A stretch of 64,000 nt of DNA from Homalodisca vitripennis (taxonomy: Eukaryota > Arthropoda > Insecta > Hemiptera > Cicadellidae), in NCBI RefSeq assembly GCF_021130785.1, contig NW_025778823.1, positions 1 through 64,000 of the forward strand. The letters are read 5' to 3'. The position numbers and the translations under genes are program-made. A model generated the notes under the pieces. It was not told the DNA's origin. It did no database searches and saw only the letters and a list, made by a program, of their open reading frames with translations. Shown here piece by piece: positions 9,866 through 20,779 of the stretch (position 1 is the stretch's first letter; every line of letters starts with the position of its first letter).

Positions 9866-10165
9866 ATGGAGATTCTTGAAAGAGTTAAATGATATTGGAG
9901 AATGTAAGTTTAAAGAGTATAAGAAGTTAAATGAATTGGAAGAAAGGAAGAAACATAGAATCTTGAATTTGGAGAAAATGAAAGATAAATTCGGGTTTAC
10001 AATAATTGCCGAGTTGGAAGATTGTTAAAGTACACTTACCGAACAGACTTTTAAACTGTTTTGGATGAAAAAAAGATTAAAGAATTAAAACAAAAATGAA
10101 AAAATTACACTTGATTGTTACTGGAAAGAAGACTATAAAAGATAAAGAAATTATAAACAATTAAC
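9866..10165 (+). pseudogene. Small Polinton protein with KFG/ELED pattern
   Basis: ATG 9866 (TTTAAATGGAG) opens a lysine/glutamate-rich frame with one or more shifts: RKKHRILNLEKMKDKFGFT, IIAELEDC, then DEKKIKELKQK and a GKKTIKDKEIINN-like end near 10160. Many Polinton-derived insect ORFs share a KxKxLxLxxxxTKFGxxxxVELE pattern followed by a LPxRF strand and a short tail, possibly a small nucleic-acid-binding fold. That family link is from memory and tentative. Confidence 0.4.
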
Positions 10166-10184
10166 TTTGTAGAATAAAGTCTTT

Positions 10185-10760
10185 TCAGTTGTGCTCTAAA
10201 AACTTGCGAGTCCCTCCCCACGTCATAGTAACTGTTTTGATAACCATAGTTGGTGTTCTTTCTTCATAGGAATCACATGGAAATATTATCTTACAGTAAT
10301 ACCTTTTGTTTTCACACAAAATGTGGCTATATTCTATAAGAAAAATTCTATTAATGCTCTTTAATGAATTGTGTTGATAAATCTTGATACTCACAAAAAT
10401 TCCTAAGAAATTCATCAATTAAGTCTTGATTATCTTGAAAGAACGTATAATATGGGAAAAATGTCATAAAAAAACGATGAAAACTCTCTGTTTGTTTATT
10501 TTTTACTTTCTTTTCAATATCTTTTCGTAATTATATTAAATATGTAATCCCTTACTTTTTTAGTTTTTTTGCCGATAGTAAAACACTCCATTAGACGTTT
10601 TTTCTGCAAAAGACTTTACAAGTTCTTTGAATTCTGTATCATTTAAGGAAAGTATCGAAGACGGTATCAACTGTTGTTGAAAATAAACCGGCAATTCACT
10701 GAATTCATCTTTTGTTGCACTGTTTTTAATGCTAGAAATTGTAGAGACTTTGGTGAGTTC
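10185..10760 (-). pseudogene. Unrecognised minus-strand ORF at the right end of the element
   Basis: The frame 10418-10185 encodes 77 residues ending ERTPTMVIKTVTMTWGGTRK. Upstream on the same strand, in other frames, are SELPVYFQQQLIPSSILSLN and KELVKSFAEKTSNGVFYY (about 10720-10580), which look like one gene broken by indels. The protein-like composition contrasts with the flanks. No domain is recognised. Convergent with the plus-strand small gene at 9866. Confidence 0.35.
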
Positions 10761-10869
10761 ATGTTGTTTATTTAGTAGAAAAGTTTTTTATTAAAGTACA
10801 GTATGTTTTTAGTAAAAATGTTTTTAAATTGATTAAATTTTATTAAGATTTCGAAGATTTTTCCTTTAT

Positions 10870-11132
10870 TCGTAGCAGATTTGACAACATTTTACAAAGC
10901 ACAGCTTAAGAAAGTAGAAGCAAACAGCTGTAGATTTGGTGTATTTTTCATTCCACAGAGTAGATAGTAATGTACCGATCGCTTTTGGAGACGAACGACT
11001 GTAGATTCGGTTAATTTTTCATTGAGATTTGCTGTGTTATTTCTCAGCTTCCTTTATGGTACATTGAACAGTATTTTACATTGCTTTTCGGTCGGCTCCG
11101 AAAGTGCGCCAGGAACCCCATATTATTATCTA

Positions 11133-11172
<40 letters not shown>

Positions 11173-12420
11173 GTATTTATTGGAATAACAAAGTTTGCAT
11201 AAAAGGACACAAGATATTGCTTTGGAAATTGAATTCGTTTTTATATTTAGAGGTTCTTTTTAAATAAATGTGAGGTACACCGTAGTTGTAAAATATGCTT
11301 TAATGCACATGTAGTAATACGATACCCGCTGTAAAAATTTTCAGATTATAGTCCTTATTTGGGTTAAAGTGAGTTACAGTACAAAAAAACATGTTCGAGA
11401 AGTTAATAGAAGTTTCAAATCAACAGCTAGTCCCCTTTGTTGCTGCAGGGTGTGTAGTACTCATTAATTGATATAAACCCTTAGTGCATGTCAGCCTAGG
11501 GCACGGTGAGAAAGTTTAAAGACCAAAGTTAGAGTAAAACATAAAGATTAGTACAATAGCGTATTTTACAAGTTTAAAGATTAGTATGTTACTCTTTATA
11601 AAAATATTAAAAAAAACTGGGATGTTTGACAATATTGGTACAAATATTTAGCTCAAAATGGGTAATTTAGTCTTTCCAGATAGTTGGCTGACGGTAATAT
11701 AGCTATCACATACGTGTCTGACAGCTGGATTCAAATGTTTATAGTAAAAGAATTATTTTAGATAAACATATTGCTTCATGGATTTTTACTTATTGTATTA
11801 CCGAACCAAAGCTAGTGTTGGATGAAGATCAATTTAATTTTTGGAGGAAAAGTTCATCACTTTAACAAAACTCAAAGCTGTTAGCTTCTTTCTACACGTA
11901 AATGTTTGGCCAATAGACTTTAACATAAATACAAAGAGATCTTGTGGTTTTGACTATATAAGAACGTTCCTTAAGGAAATGAAATATTGACACTGTTATT
12001 AATATAACTCAGCTGATATGTCTCCTACAGCAGTCCACTTTTAAATTACTTATATCCATGGAAACAACAATAGAAATGTTTGGAAAATTTAGTGTTTTTA
12101 ACTGTTTAGTATTAAATTTAAAAGTCAATCTAATCACAGCACCTCGGAGAACCACTGAACAAGGAACAGGATGTGAGGCTTAGAGAGAGAACCAGGACCA
12201 GGTCCTACAGTGAGTTATTTTTACTGTCCATAAATCATAATTTCTGCTCTCACTATCTCATGACATTAAAATTACGCAGTTTACATACTGGTTTTATCTA
12301 CAATTTATCAGCATAAATCACTAGTCCAGTGCCTATATATTGGTATAAAAAAATAATAATATATACAAATATATTACGAAAATAGTAACGTGATTTAAAT
12401 TAAACAGATATTTATGTTTG
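10870..12420 (+). repeat. Cassette A of the repeated array
   Basis: This block aligns by eye with 28860-30140 (cassette D), for example TTTTTGGAGGAAAxGTT at 11840 and 29645. It contains an ATGGAAACAACA box with ATG 12058 and the GGACCAGG box at 12140-12209, followed directly by GTGAGT at 12210, a perfect splice-donor sequence. From ATG 12058 the frame stays open into the box until a TAG at 12181, where cassette D has CAG. A (TA)n tract lies at 11138-11168. Confidence 0.7.
11138..11168. repeat. (TA)n microsatellite
   Basis: Alternating TA for about 30 bases. Confidence 0.95.
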
Positions 12421-12699
12421 TTGATCTTTTAATTACTTTCATATCTCACATATTGATGATTACTATACAAAATAAATCCTATCGGTATGTTCTCAGTTAA
12501 ATTTGCGCCTTGTGCTGTTTTTAATTCTCCATGTACCTAAAGGCGATCATATAGACTTAATATTTGCAAGATATTGAACGACCTTATAAATTTTGAACCT
12601 AATGTAATCAGTTGATAGAAACATAGGTGAGTTGGAATATTTTATCACTTTTTTGTAGGTCTTAAATAGGACCTACAAAGTCTTTAAACTTATCACAAA

Positions 12700-13640
12700 A
12701 TTATTACAGGTCATATTACACAAATAAAAATATATTAAAACGTGACTCGGAATATTTAAAGTTTAATCATGGCAAAAATCTCCTGCATAAGATTTCTCAA
12801 TGATGGAAACAGTACACAGTATAGGTGAATTGTTGGAAAAGGTTATATTATGAATGATTAATTTTTAAAGTAAAATTGATTTTACGTTTATAAACATCCA
12901 TAAATATAGAAATATATTTAATGCATAAGATTTCGTTGAACATGAAATAATAACATGTACATAATGGTAAAAATAATCATGACGTAAACAATGAAGTAAA
13001 GGCTAAAAGCGAAACAAAGAGAAACAGGTTAAACATGCACACCAGTTTAAGTAATTGTTTTATCTATAAAAACAACAAAGGAAAGGTATCACAAAGCTTT
13101 CGATAAATGCATATGTTTTATTTACAAAATTCTTTAAACTTACACCACGGTTAGAGAAGCCCGACCAGGAACAAGTACAATTGCCGAAAGCTTGCTAAGG
13201 GCTAGGTCTTATTTAATTTTTTAGATTAATATACAAAGACGTTCAACGCGCTGGGCGTGGGAAATCTACACCAGGAGTACTATGGCGAAGACCAGGATCG
13301 AGACAAGGATTTATTGACGACTTACTTAATTATTTACAATTCAAAGATTTTTCTCTAACTATTCTTTTTACCCAAAGCTATATATACATTCTAGTCTTGC
13401 GATAATCAATTAAAGAAAAAAAAAACAGTGAAACAATTCCTATGTTATTATAACGCATTTTCAGTCAAGAGGATTTTAATTTTAAGGACTATTGCAATGA
13501 ATTTATTTTCCTGTTTAGTGATACTTATGTTGATTAACATTTAATTATGTTTTATGCTTAAGCAGAATTATGGTTTTAAATCCCTTCAGTACTATAAATG
13601 TACAGAAAGAATCAGTCTACAATTACATATTTTACCAAAT
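12700..13640 (+). repeat. Cassette B (two mini-exon-like boxes)
   Basis: Bases 12700-13220 match 63496-64000 closely along their whole length, including TTATTACAGGTCATATTACA and AAGATTTCTCAATGATGG. The cassette holds a CRE-like TGACGTAA at 12980-12987, a degraded ATG box near 13060, a mini-exon box at 13155-13205, and a second similar box at about 13258-13312 (CACCAGGAGTACTATGGCGA). The acceptor-like box CCCTTCAG|T starts at 13590 and the CACCAGAGC box is at 13911-13955. The window ends inside the partner copy. Confidence 0.7.
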
Positions 13641-15000
13641 CCAAATGTTTTTTGGTCCATTCTTACATAGTTTATAAGAAGTGAAAAGAGTACTATGAGA
13701 ATTATTTACTTAAATGTGACTTAGAGACATTTTTCAGGCATTATATAGTAGTGTAAAACTTTTAAAAATTGAAAACTAGTGAATTTTAGCTGACCTCGGA
13801 TTAAAACTCATAACGCAATACTTTAATTTGTTTAAACTCAATCATTTCTAATAACGGTGTTGTACAGATTTGAGCAGAATAATAGTCTATATATTTTACT
13901 TTATTCAATTAGTTGATGAGATAACCACCAGAGCTTCCTTTTACTTTACAAGAGATTATAACTTGCCGATTGTGATGATACAGTTATAGAAACAACTCCT
14001 TAGATTCCTTTGTCACCTTTACATGGTTCACTTACACTATGAATAATAATTTTACTCTGAAAAAATTCAAAAATGCTATATTTGAAAATAATGCCAACTC
14101 CGAGTTGTCATGATATTTTCCACTACAATTGTTTATCGCAATATAGTTTTTTTACATCTCATACTGACAGGAAAGCCAACCTACTGCAAAATCAAATAGG
14201 GACAATCAAAATGTTTGTTCTAAAGGCACAAGCTATCTAACTTGTGGTCCAGATACCGGGACCGGGGTAACTGAGTCAATGGCTGTCACATACACATATT
14301 ACATTAAACTAAATATATGCTAATAAAGATTGCTATTCAGTATTTCTGGTGTTGTTTATTAAGCCAATGACGTGGTTATACTATAAACTTTATTACTTAA
14401 AGAGATTTTTGAAATAAAAAATGTAAATTGTAAACTAAATTTTTGAAGAATCTCAAACATTTCCAATTGGATACTGACATGGATACGTTTTTTCAATAAG
14501 TACATAAAATATTCAATATTAAATAAATAATATAGTCATCAGTCTACTTCACAGACATATCAGAAATGGTTCCTCACTAACTGGAACATTGTAATGGTGA
14601 ATGTTATTGAGAAACGTAACGACTCGATAACCATGTAGATAAATGAACTCGAATGGTGGTTTTAAATGTATATTAGCTGTAAGTTCAAATTTAAGTTTTG
14701 TATTTTTAAAATAGTTATCGGAATACTAGCTCCTTAGAACTTTATAAGAATATCAGAAAATATTTGGGACAATTTTTTCTTAAAACTACTTAAGTCCTTA
14801 GCTTGTATGTCAGTTAGTAGGAAAACTATATCCGTTAATAGGTGATGTCCGTTTTAGTTCAAATTAACACTTATCACAAAAACCATATTTTTTAGTTTAC
14901 ACTCTTCATTCCATAATTATCCTTTAAATTAATTTATAATGATAATAGGTATACGTCAGAAAAGACATAAACATGAAGTTGTTTTATACTTTGATAACCA
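13640..15000. other. AT-rich spacer inside the array
   Basis: Apart from the fourth cassette box at 13911-13955 and a possible degraded GGACC box near 14250 (GATACCGGGACCGGGG), no coding or repeat signal is recognised. Confidence 0.3.
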
Positions 15001-15099
15001 TTGACTTGTACTGAGAAGTGCGATAACTTTGCTATTAAGATTTTCTACCCATAATTTTCAGCTCTGCATCCTTATATTGTAACTTTACATCCGCCAGAA

Positions 15100-15900
15100 G
15101 ATTTCATGTAATTTTCTGCTAGCTCTTAACACAGTTATATTTATTTATACATTTACTTGCCCAGAGGGTTCACTTCTGGTTGGTTTATTGCTTCCGGTTA
15201 AACCCACACTAGGTACAGCAAAAACCGATGTCACTTAAATGTGTACAACCATATGGATCCAGGAGTGGTACATCACTAACCTAAAATGTCGAGATTCTGC
15301 AAGGGTAATTCGTAGGTCTGGTCTACAGCGGGAGATGACTGTTGGAGTTTGTAGTGTTTGTTCCATATGAGTCAATGATTCTTGCCAGCCTAGACAAGGG
15401 TGTGCCACCCTTAACGGCTTTGATTGGAGAGGCTCGCTCAGAGCTGGCTTTCTCTTCTTACGACCACACCTCTAGGGGCTGGATACATTTCACCAAATGT
15501 ATTCTCTTAAAAGGTGAGGCATTTATGGAAATAATGTTTTGTCAAGTTCATAGATTAATTAAAAAGGTCAGAAATATACGCGTTTTTTCAAATAGGCTTT
15601 TAGACCTACTTATGTTTGCCTCTATATCTTCTTAAACGATGCACTTAGGCAAATTAAAATCTGCAACTAAAAATATAAATAATTTGAGCCAAAATCGTTT
15701 TTAAACCTGACATTCCAGGTTCTGGAATTCTAGGTTTGTAGAAGTCCCATACAAGTATCATCTCACGAGCACGTAACATTAAAAATGAGCAAACTCATAG
15801 TTGTTAAATGTTTGGCGACAACAGTAGCAACAACACCTTCTTCATTAAATAACTAGCCGTACGTTTACAGATTTTTAACTTGCATAAAAGTGCAAATTAT
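15100..15900 (+). repeat. Repeat block P, copy 1
   Basis: It shares an ordered set of phrases with 31600-32350 and 52880-53660: GGGCTGGATA, CACCAAATxTxxTCT, AGGCATTxxTGG, and AAGTCCCATACA...TCGTC at about 15746. An open frame of 97 codons (15342-15635) crosses it but is not preserved in the other copies, so it is not called as a gene. Confidence 0.65.
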
Positions 15901-15949
15901 AAATACTTAACCCTAATGTGAGTTAGTTTACAAAAAATTTTTAGAGGAT

Positions 15950-16978
15950 AGACTTATTATGCAATTTCCAACCATGCAATAAATATAGAAAGTTAATTAA
16001 GCTAGTGTGACTACCCTATTAGTGTTAGGGTAATGGTTTGAACATTGCGGAGTAGTTATCAAAGTAGTTATAGCTTTAATTTTTTCAGTCGTATACAGGA
16101 TTTAATAATTACAAAACAAATCACAGTAAAATATTTGAAAAATCAATAATAGGTATTTAATCGTTAATTTCACAACAATTTTTCAAATAATTAATTGTTT
16201 TAATTGTCAAATCTTTAATTTGACAAGTTTTCAAATAATTCTTATAAGTTATAAAAATAGTATTTGTCTTTCTCTAAGGAATTACATAATAGCAGTTTAA
16301 ATGTACAGTGGGCAGTGAAACAGTTTCTATTTAGTTATAACGCGTTTAAAATTAACAGGGTTTTTTACAATGAGGAAGATTATCTTGATCAACAAATAAC
16401 TTTCGTATATTTTGTGAGCTAAAAAGAACATGAGATTTAAGTTTATAAATCCTTTCAGTACTCTAAGTGTACAGAAAGATTCAGTTTACAATCATTTCCA
16501 ACACATCGTCCAAGCTATATAATATCCGTTCGTACATATCTGATAAAAAATGTAAAGATTAATTGAAGAAATATTTTCGTATATTTTAAGACCTAAAGAA
16601 GAACGTGAGATTTATGTTTTTTAATCCTCTAGGTGTACAGAAAGAATCAGTTTACAGTCACATCTAACACATAGTCCAAGCTACATAATATCCGTTCATA
16701 CATATTTGATAAATAGCGTAAAGATTACTTGGAGAATTTTTACTTAAATATGTCTTAGAGATATCACTCAGGCATTAATTAACATTGCAATATTGAACAT
16801 GATTTGAAATAAGCGAATGCTAGTTGACTTAGGAATAAAATTTATATCTTAATAACATTTCATTGTTTACACTTAATAAAATGATAACTATATTATACAT
16901 ATTTGAGTAGAAATATTAACTGTAATTGTAAGTTGATTTAACCAATTAGTTTCTGAAACCATTACCAGAGCTCTGAAG

Positions 16979-17067
<89 letters not shown>

Positions 17068-17400
17068 GACATTCAGAATTAAATTAATATTCCCCTTTTT
17101 GATTCCTGTCATACTACAAACAATTTTCTTTTCATTTTGTAACACATCTTGTAGTTATTAAACATTTAGTATCGGAAACAGAACAGTTTTAATAAAATTA
17201 TTCATCTTTAAAAAATTCCTGTTTTTTTAAAATAAATATACAACGTGACTGAGAGTAACATTGTTGCTATCAGCTAAGAATAAAACAGATAATAATTATT
17301 TTAATTAAAAATATTAATCGGAACTGAACCCCTCTATAAGTTATTAGTTATGTTAATAATTACATAATGTCAGATTACTACGTACAATGCTTCTAAATTA
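15950..17400 (+). repeat. Repeat block Q, copy 1, with tandem exon-like units and a (CA)n tract
   Basis: It starts with GTGTGACTACCCTATTAGTG (about 16007), shared with 34749 and 55815. Two copies of the acceptor-like box (TTTCAG|TACTCTAAGTGTACAG) begin at 16459 and about 16630, forming a roughly 172-bp tandem repeat. The CACCAGAGCTCTG box at 16949-16980 runs into a (CA)n tract that is absent from the other copies. A further stretch matches 35690-36000. Confidence 0.75.
16980..17064. repeat. (CA)n microsatellite
   Basis: About 40 uninterrupted CA dinucleotides, ending in CGCACAGACATTCAG. In the paralogous blocks the same position reads CTTCACAGACATTCAG, so the expansion is specific to this copy. 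Confidence 0.98.
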
Positions 17401-18815
17401 CTTAACAAACAGCATGTATTATTATGTTTCTCGTGTCACTTTATTACATAAGATAGCAGAATATATCAATTGGTTTACTATGTCATTGCTGCTATTTATA
17501 TAAATAATATATTGTACTTGCAATTACAATTTTCATGTTACTACGACTTACGATATTTATGTATTGAAATAAAAAATACTTGAATACACTGCATACTGTT
17601 ACATGGTAAGCAGCGAAATACTGTATTGTTACATTTAAAATTCAATTCACTTTTAAGTTATTAAATAATATTCTAATTAAGTAAAAATTTGTAAGGAATA
17701 TTTTAATATACAAATACACATAAGTTTTATTTGTATCTAAATAATGGTTTTATCAAGTTTAGTTAAAATCTGCCCAATAGGGTTATCTTGATTATTACAC
17801 ATACAAAAACCTTCGAAAGAGTTTGTATTAATTTATAATATAAACTATTGTAGAAAAATTAGCAATAGTATAACATGTCATGTCGAACAGTGTCCCCGGA
17901 TATTACATCCAAACAAAAATAATGTAGCACCTAGAACAGAAACGCGGGAAAAAATCTTATTAGAATCTTTATAGTTAAGTTTTAATCGGCCTTTTGTACC
18001 CCTAAACTATGTGTCGGGGTAATCAGATAACAAGCGTTCTGTTTAGTGTTATTAATAGTCATGACGTCAGCAATATAAGGGACAGGTGTAACGTAAGCAG
18101 CAGTTTACACAAAATATTATTTTATATCCATGGAAACAAAATGGCATTTATAATTTAATGTTTTTAAATAATTCTAAAGTGTTATGTCGATACATTTTAC
18201 AAACTTCGCTCAATTCACAGTTAGTCACGGAAGTAGCACCAGGAACACGATGTGATGGCCAGAAGCAGAACAAGGACCAAAACTTACTAGGATGAGTTAC
18301 TTTAATTCAATATAAATCACAGATTTACTCACTATTTCTCGTTACACAAAGCAGTTAACATCCTAGTTTAGCGAGTGTTATTACAGAACAAAACAACAGA
18401 ATAGTTCATATGAGTGCTAACAAGTACTAATTAAATAAATATAGTTTATAACACTTCATTGTTATGTTTTGTGTAAAAGCTACTAGTTTGTGTTTGATGC
18501 TATTGTTTAATCCTCTTAGTACCCAAATAGTACAGGGAGAATCAGTTTACAATATTATTTATACCAATCGGCCACCAACATATATTGGAAGTTTTCACTT
18601 AGTCTTATCAAAAGTATATACATATAACTGTTAATGAGAAACATTTTCTTATTTGTGTTTTCCAGTAATCTTTCTAGCATTTCTAATAAATAATTTATTC
18701 GTATTGAGTAGAAATTAGTCAATGTTTTTTTAAGATATAACAAGAGTAAATAATTTTTGTTTAACTAATATAATTATTTAATAATTAAAAACTCAAAGCC
18801 AGAAAATTGAGACCA
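17400..18815 (+). repeat. Cassette C, copy 1
   Basis: Best-preserved cassette type; related copies are at 40340, 45940 and 62240. In order: AATCAGATAACAAGCG (18021), CRE TGACGTCA (18062-18069), TATAAGG (18074-18080), an initiator-like GCAGTTT 28 bases after the TATA start, ATGGAAACA (ATG 18130), the mini-exon box at about 18227-18290 ending before GATGAGTTAC, and the acceptor-like CCTCTTAG|TACCC (from 18530). The end is replaced by mariner sequence at 18818. Confidence 0.75.
18020..18110 (+). promoter_or_regulatory. CRE/TATA promoter-like module of cassette C1
   Basis: A GATA-type AGATAA is followed by a full CRE (TGACGTCA, 18062-18069), TATAAGG at 18074 and CAGCAGTTT with the A at 18102. 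TATA-to-initiator spacing of 28 bases is what arthropod RNA polymerase II promoters use. The same order is conserved in copies at 41205-41295, 46690-46780 and 62600-62690, while the surrounding DNA differs more. Confidence 0.5.
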
Positions 18816-18817
18816 AA

Positions 18818-18974
18818 ATATGTTTGAGCTTTTACCGCAAGGAAAAACTGTCAACGCAACAATTTATCTGGAGGTGCTCGAGACTAAAACGCCAGATCGT
18901 CCGGGTCCGGCCTGATATTAAAGTCATCTTCAACCTATACTACGAAAATGCCCCCAGCCAAACGGCCTTCGTCA
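18818..18974 (+). mobile_element. mariner transposase fragment, left half
   Basis: Translation gives ELLPQGKTVNATIYLEVLE and, after a shift, IVRVRPDIK and ENAPSQTAFV, the middle of a mariner-family transposase (the DNAPSHTAFV region holding the second catalytic Asp in intact copies). It stops at TTCGTCA, where the Transib element starts, and resumes at 20780. Confidence 0.8.
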
Positions 18975-20779
18975 CACATACGAGTATAAGCCAAAAAAAG
19001 CTAGCCAAAAGTAAAATTCACAAACTTAGCCAAGCAGGTCCCTTTTGTTCTGTAATAACAATAGGGAACCCTCTTCATACAAAACCGGTTCATCCCCGCC
19101 GCCAACGCGCCTCCTACACCCTCCACGTCAGTTGGAAATCATCTGTTGTGATATTTACACGTTTGCTTTCTCGACGCTCGCTATTTTTCATCACTTTTCT
19201 GTGAAATATTACACTGTTGTGTTTAGTGCTAACCTAAAAACGTCTATGGATTCTTCTAGCACAGGTATGTTCTTTGTTTATAATGCATTATTGAATTATA
19301 AGAATCACTTTTTCATTCATAAAATGTAGCAGACAGTTATGAATGTTGTCGTGGTAAAAAAATTCTTATAAATTAATTTTTCCGAGAGCATATAAATTAA
19401 TTATGAGTTAAATGGTGTTAAGCTAAATGTCTTGTATAGAAAAACCTTCCGCCACTTTCTGCCCCATTGTTTTATTGCAATTTAATTAAAGAGGTTTTAA
19501 TAACAAATAATTCAAATATTTTAAATTCCGTAATAAAAACACTAGTTTTTTGTCGGCAGGTTCTAGTGCGGAGCCCTCGATGACAATACAGAGAGAGGAC
19601 ATGTTCAAAATTATAAACCAGTGCAAAATGAAAAATTTTGACAACGAACTGGACTTTCTTGAAGAAAAACTCTCAGAAATTACCAAATGCCCCAGTGATA
19701 AAATTAATTTACTCCGCGATAGCTTAAAGTCTTTTAGGCATCATTTTAAGTACCTCATGAAGAGTTACCCTACGCTGCAGTAATGCGCAAAAGAGCCTCA
19801 GGCAACAAAGAACTTTCTAAGCTCATAAAACAGGCCTCATTAACCCCGACAAGAGCCACCAAGTATCGAAGAATTATCAGTTCGGCTGAGAAATGTGCTA
19901 AAAGTGGCAAGCTGACTGTAACAGAGGCACTAATTAAGTATGTGGAGGCAGATTTAATCCGTAAACAATATAATTTTATAAGAAGTGGGCAAGAAGATAT
20001 ATACCCGTGTTATTCCCTGCTGCAAAGAGAGAAAAAAGAATGCTATCCTAAAGATATCAGCATTTCTGAAATAAAAGCTGAAGTACGTGTTTAAAATCTT
20101 CTCGACCACACCACTCAACGTCTTTGCTTGTATCTAGAAGAAGTATTAATAATGGAAAGTCATACCGAGTTGCAGAGTATGACATTAATCAGCAAATGGG
20201 GATGCGATGGCTCGAAAGCACAAGAATTCAAACAGATGTTTGAAAACAAATCCGATTCTGATGCCCATGTCTTCATCAGCTCATTAGTACCACTAAGACT
20301 CACAAGCAATGTGAATGGCTCACAAAAGGTTTGGTGGCAGAATCTGGCTCTTTCATCTTCACGATTCTGCCGCCTGATAAGGATTCAGTTTGTGCATGAA
20401 AGCAATAAAGTGACTCGATCCGAAATAGAGCATATTCAAAACCAAACTGAAAACCTTAATCCTACGGAATTTGAGACCAACAACAAACCCGTAAAAGTAT
20501 CTCATACTCTTGTGCTCACTATGGTAGATGGCAAAGTGTGCAATGCTGCTACTAATACAACATCAACTATGAAGTGCTACTTATGCAAACAGACAAGCAA
20601 AGAATTCAATGAGTTGAAAACTGCTGAAGAAAGTTCCATAGATCCGAGCACTCTTAAATTTGGACTATCTGTTTTGCATGCACGAATTCGATTTTTAAAA
20701 CCATGCCTCCACATAGCATACAAACTGCCTCTTCAAAAATGGAGACCAAACAAGGAGGAAACGAAAATTTCAGCTGACG
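18975..20779 (+). mobile_element. Transib (RAG1-like) DNA transposon inserted in mariner
   Basis: The insert lies between CGTCA (18970-18974) and CGTCG (20780-20784). Removing it rejoins the mariner reading frame (...TAFV / VTSYP...). Transib elements make 5-bp GC-rich CGNCG duplications, matching this. The left end begins CACATACG, similar to the Transib/RSS-like CACxxTG start. The expected inverted right end is absent and the transposase lacks its C-terminus, so the right side has been deleted. Confidence 0.7.

Larger units (their letters stand above)
1..10800. mobile_element. Decayed Polinton/Maverick (adintovirus-like) element, right part
   Basis: An AT-rich block carries the structural gene set of Polintons and adintoviruses. 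On the plus strand come a packaging ATPase, virion proteins, a PLA2-like protein, an adenain-type cysteine protease, a fibre-like protein, a zinc ribbon and a double-jelly-roll capsid. On the minus strand come a Bro-N protein and another structural protein. Almost every gene is broken by one-base indels or stops, so this is an old endogenous copy. Protein-primed DNA polymerase B and the retroviral-type integrase expected in the family are not visible and may lie left of base 1. The right boundary is uncertain, because recognisable genes thin out after about 10.2 kb. Terminal inverted repeats were not found. Confidence 0.85.

Noticed and set aside
11022..11267. Open frame with an Ile-Tyr repeat
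   Set aside because: It reads through a (TA)n tract and is not kept in the paralogous cassette D.
12058..12183. A simple single-exon gene from ATG 12058
   Set aside because: The frame stops at 12181, the paralogous cassette D reads a different frame from its ATG, and other cassettes have early stops after the ATG box, so the ATG box may be non-coding or spliced.
15342..15635. 97-codon open frame in block P1
   Set aside because: The paralogous P2 and P3 blocks do not keep the frame, and no domain is recognised.
16888..17145. Open frame with a long Val-Cys repeat on the minus strand
   Set aside because: It is only the translation of the (CA)n microsatellite.
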